From an uncultured Comamonas sp. (GTDB lineage Bacteria > Pseudomonadota > Gammaproteobacteria > Burkholderiales > Burkholderiaceae_C): a DNA stretch of 64,000 nt. The translations under genes and the position numbers were made by a program. Below, in pieces: positions 63,755 to 64,000 of this stretch. Location: positions 124,001 to 188,000 of the forward strand of contig CAMZGS010000003.1 of the NCBI GenBank assembly GCA_947306475.1, written 5' to 3'. Below the pieces are notes generated by a model, which searched no databases, was not told the origin of the DNA, and saw only the letters and a list, made by a program, of their open reading frames with translations. Each line of letters begins with the position of its first letter. Position 1 is the stretch's first letter.

Positions 63755-64000
63755 TCAGTCTTCCGTGTGGCTCAGGCTCAAACCCAGCATGGCGCGGCGG
63801 CGCAGCCAGGGGCTGGGGCGATAGCGCGGGTCGCCATAGATGGTTTGCAGGTTGTCGAGCACCTGCAGGATGCGCTCGGCGCCCCAGCGCTCGCCCATGG
63901 CCAGCGGGCCTTGCGGGTAGCCCAGGCCCAAGGTGACGGCCGTTTCCAGATCCTGCGGGCTGCAGATGCGCTGCTGGCAGATGTCGGCGGCAATGTTGAC
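63755..64000 (-). CDS. 3-hydroxyacyl-CoA dehydrogenase, C-terminal part
   Basis: Only the last 81 residues are in the window; the gene continues past base 64000. The frame reads VNIAADICQQRICSPQDL at its start, then TAVTLGLGYPQGPLAMGERWG and GDPRYRPSPWLRRRAMLGLS. This is the C-terminal domain repeat typical of PaaH/PaaC-type 3-hydroxyacyl-CoA dehydrogenases, which act in beta-oxidation or phenylacetate degradation. Which pathway applies cannot be judged from this end. Confidence 0.8.
   Translation of the reverse strand, partial: VNIAADICQQRICSPQDLETAVTLGLGYPQGPLAMGERWGAERILQVLDNLQTIYGDPRYRPSPWLRRRAMLGLSLSHTED

Overview
The window is a high-GC bacterial chromosome segment, most likely from a betaproteobacterium of the family Comamonadaceae (Comamonas/Acidovorax/Alicycliphilus-like). 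The basis is the gene families, the long antisense open frames typical of GC-rich coding DNA, an AphR/AphS-like regulator pair, an N-terminal MetH module encoded alone, and a dispersed ~90 bp nested inverted repeat (outer arm TAGCTGCTTGCGCTTG) that I recall from Comamonadaceae intergenic regions. It appears to be origin-proximal: mnmG-rsmG-parA-(hydrolase)-parB, four parS-like palindromes, and an AT-rich gene-free stretch dense in DnaA boxes.

Layout. 0-2 kb: the end of a sigma-54-dependent activator, a GntR/FCD regulator, a GlsB-like membrane protein and a UspA protein. 2-9.5 kb: a Fur-box-preceded operon of a TonB-dependent receptor, an exported membrane-anchored CobN-like chelatase, a MotA/TolQ/ExbB-like channel and a DUF2149 protein. 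This is the most interesting system in the window and resembles the hmuRS... haem/porphyrin iron-acquisition loci of Bacteroidetes. 9.5-13.9 kb: gldA, the MetH homocysteine-methyltransferase module alone, a deleted AlbA_2-type gene remnant between two repeats, an alpha-methylacyl-CoA racemase-like gene and an MliC-type lipoprotein. 13.9-17.1 kb: a MacA/MacB-like adaptor-permease-ATPase operon. 17.1-22.3 kb: an Ala/Gln-rich protein of unknown function, serA, tRNA-Thr, an MFS transporter and a membrane-linked methyltransferase.

22.3-34 kb is the origin/partition region: parB, hydrolase, parA, rsmG and mnmG on the minus strand, then a beta-class GST, an HMA metallochaperone, rdgC, a Spy-like protein, the DnaA-box cluster (30.46-31.17 kb), dinG, and a second AT-rich gene-free stretch (33.4-34.0 kb). 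No dnaA gene lies in the window.

34-48 kb: uppP, a CNNM/CorC-type transporter, the yajC-secD-secF translocase operon, a response regulator without a visible kinase, slyD, pirin, bacteriohemerythrin, a YfcG-like GST, a tyrosine phosphatase and topB. 47.8-64 kb: a SET-domain protein with birA and a SPOR protein, rsmE, purB, a degenerate HD-GYP protein overlapping glnE, the large AsmA-like yhdP with a nitrilase-family gene, an OmpA lipoprotein, mltA, and the C-terminal end of a 3-hydroxyacyl-CoA dehydrogenase. Most genes are ordinary housekeeping functions. The points deserving follow-up are the exported chelatase operon, the origin/parS architecture, and how the repeat family has merged with gene ends.
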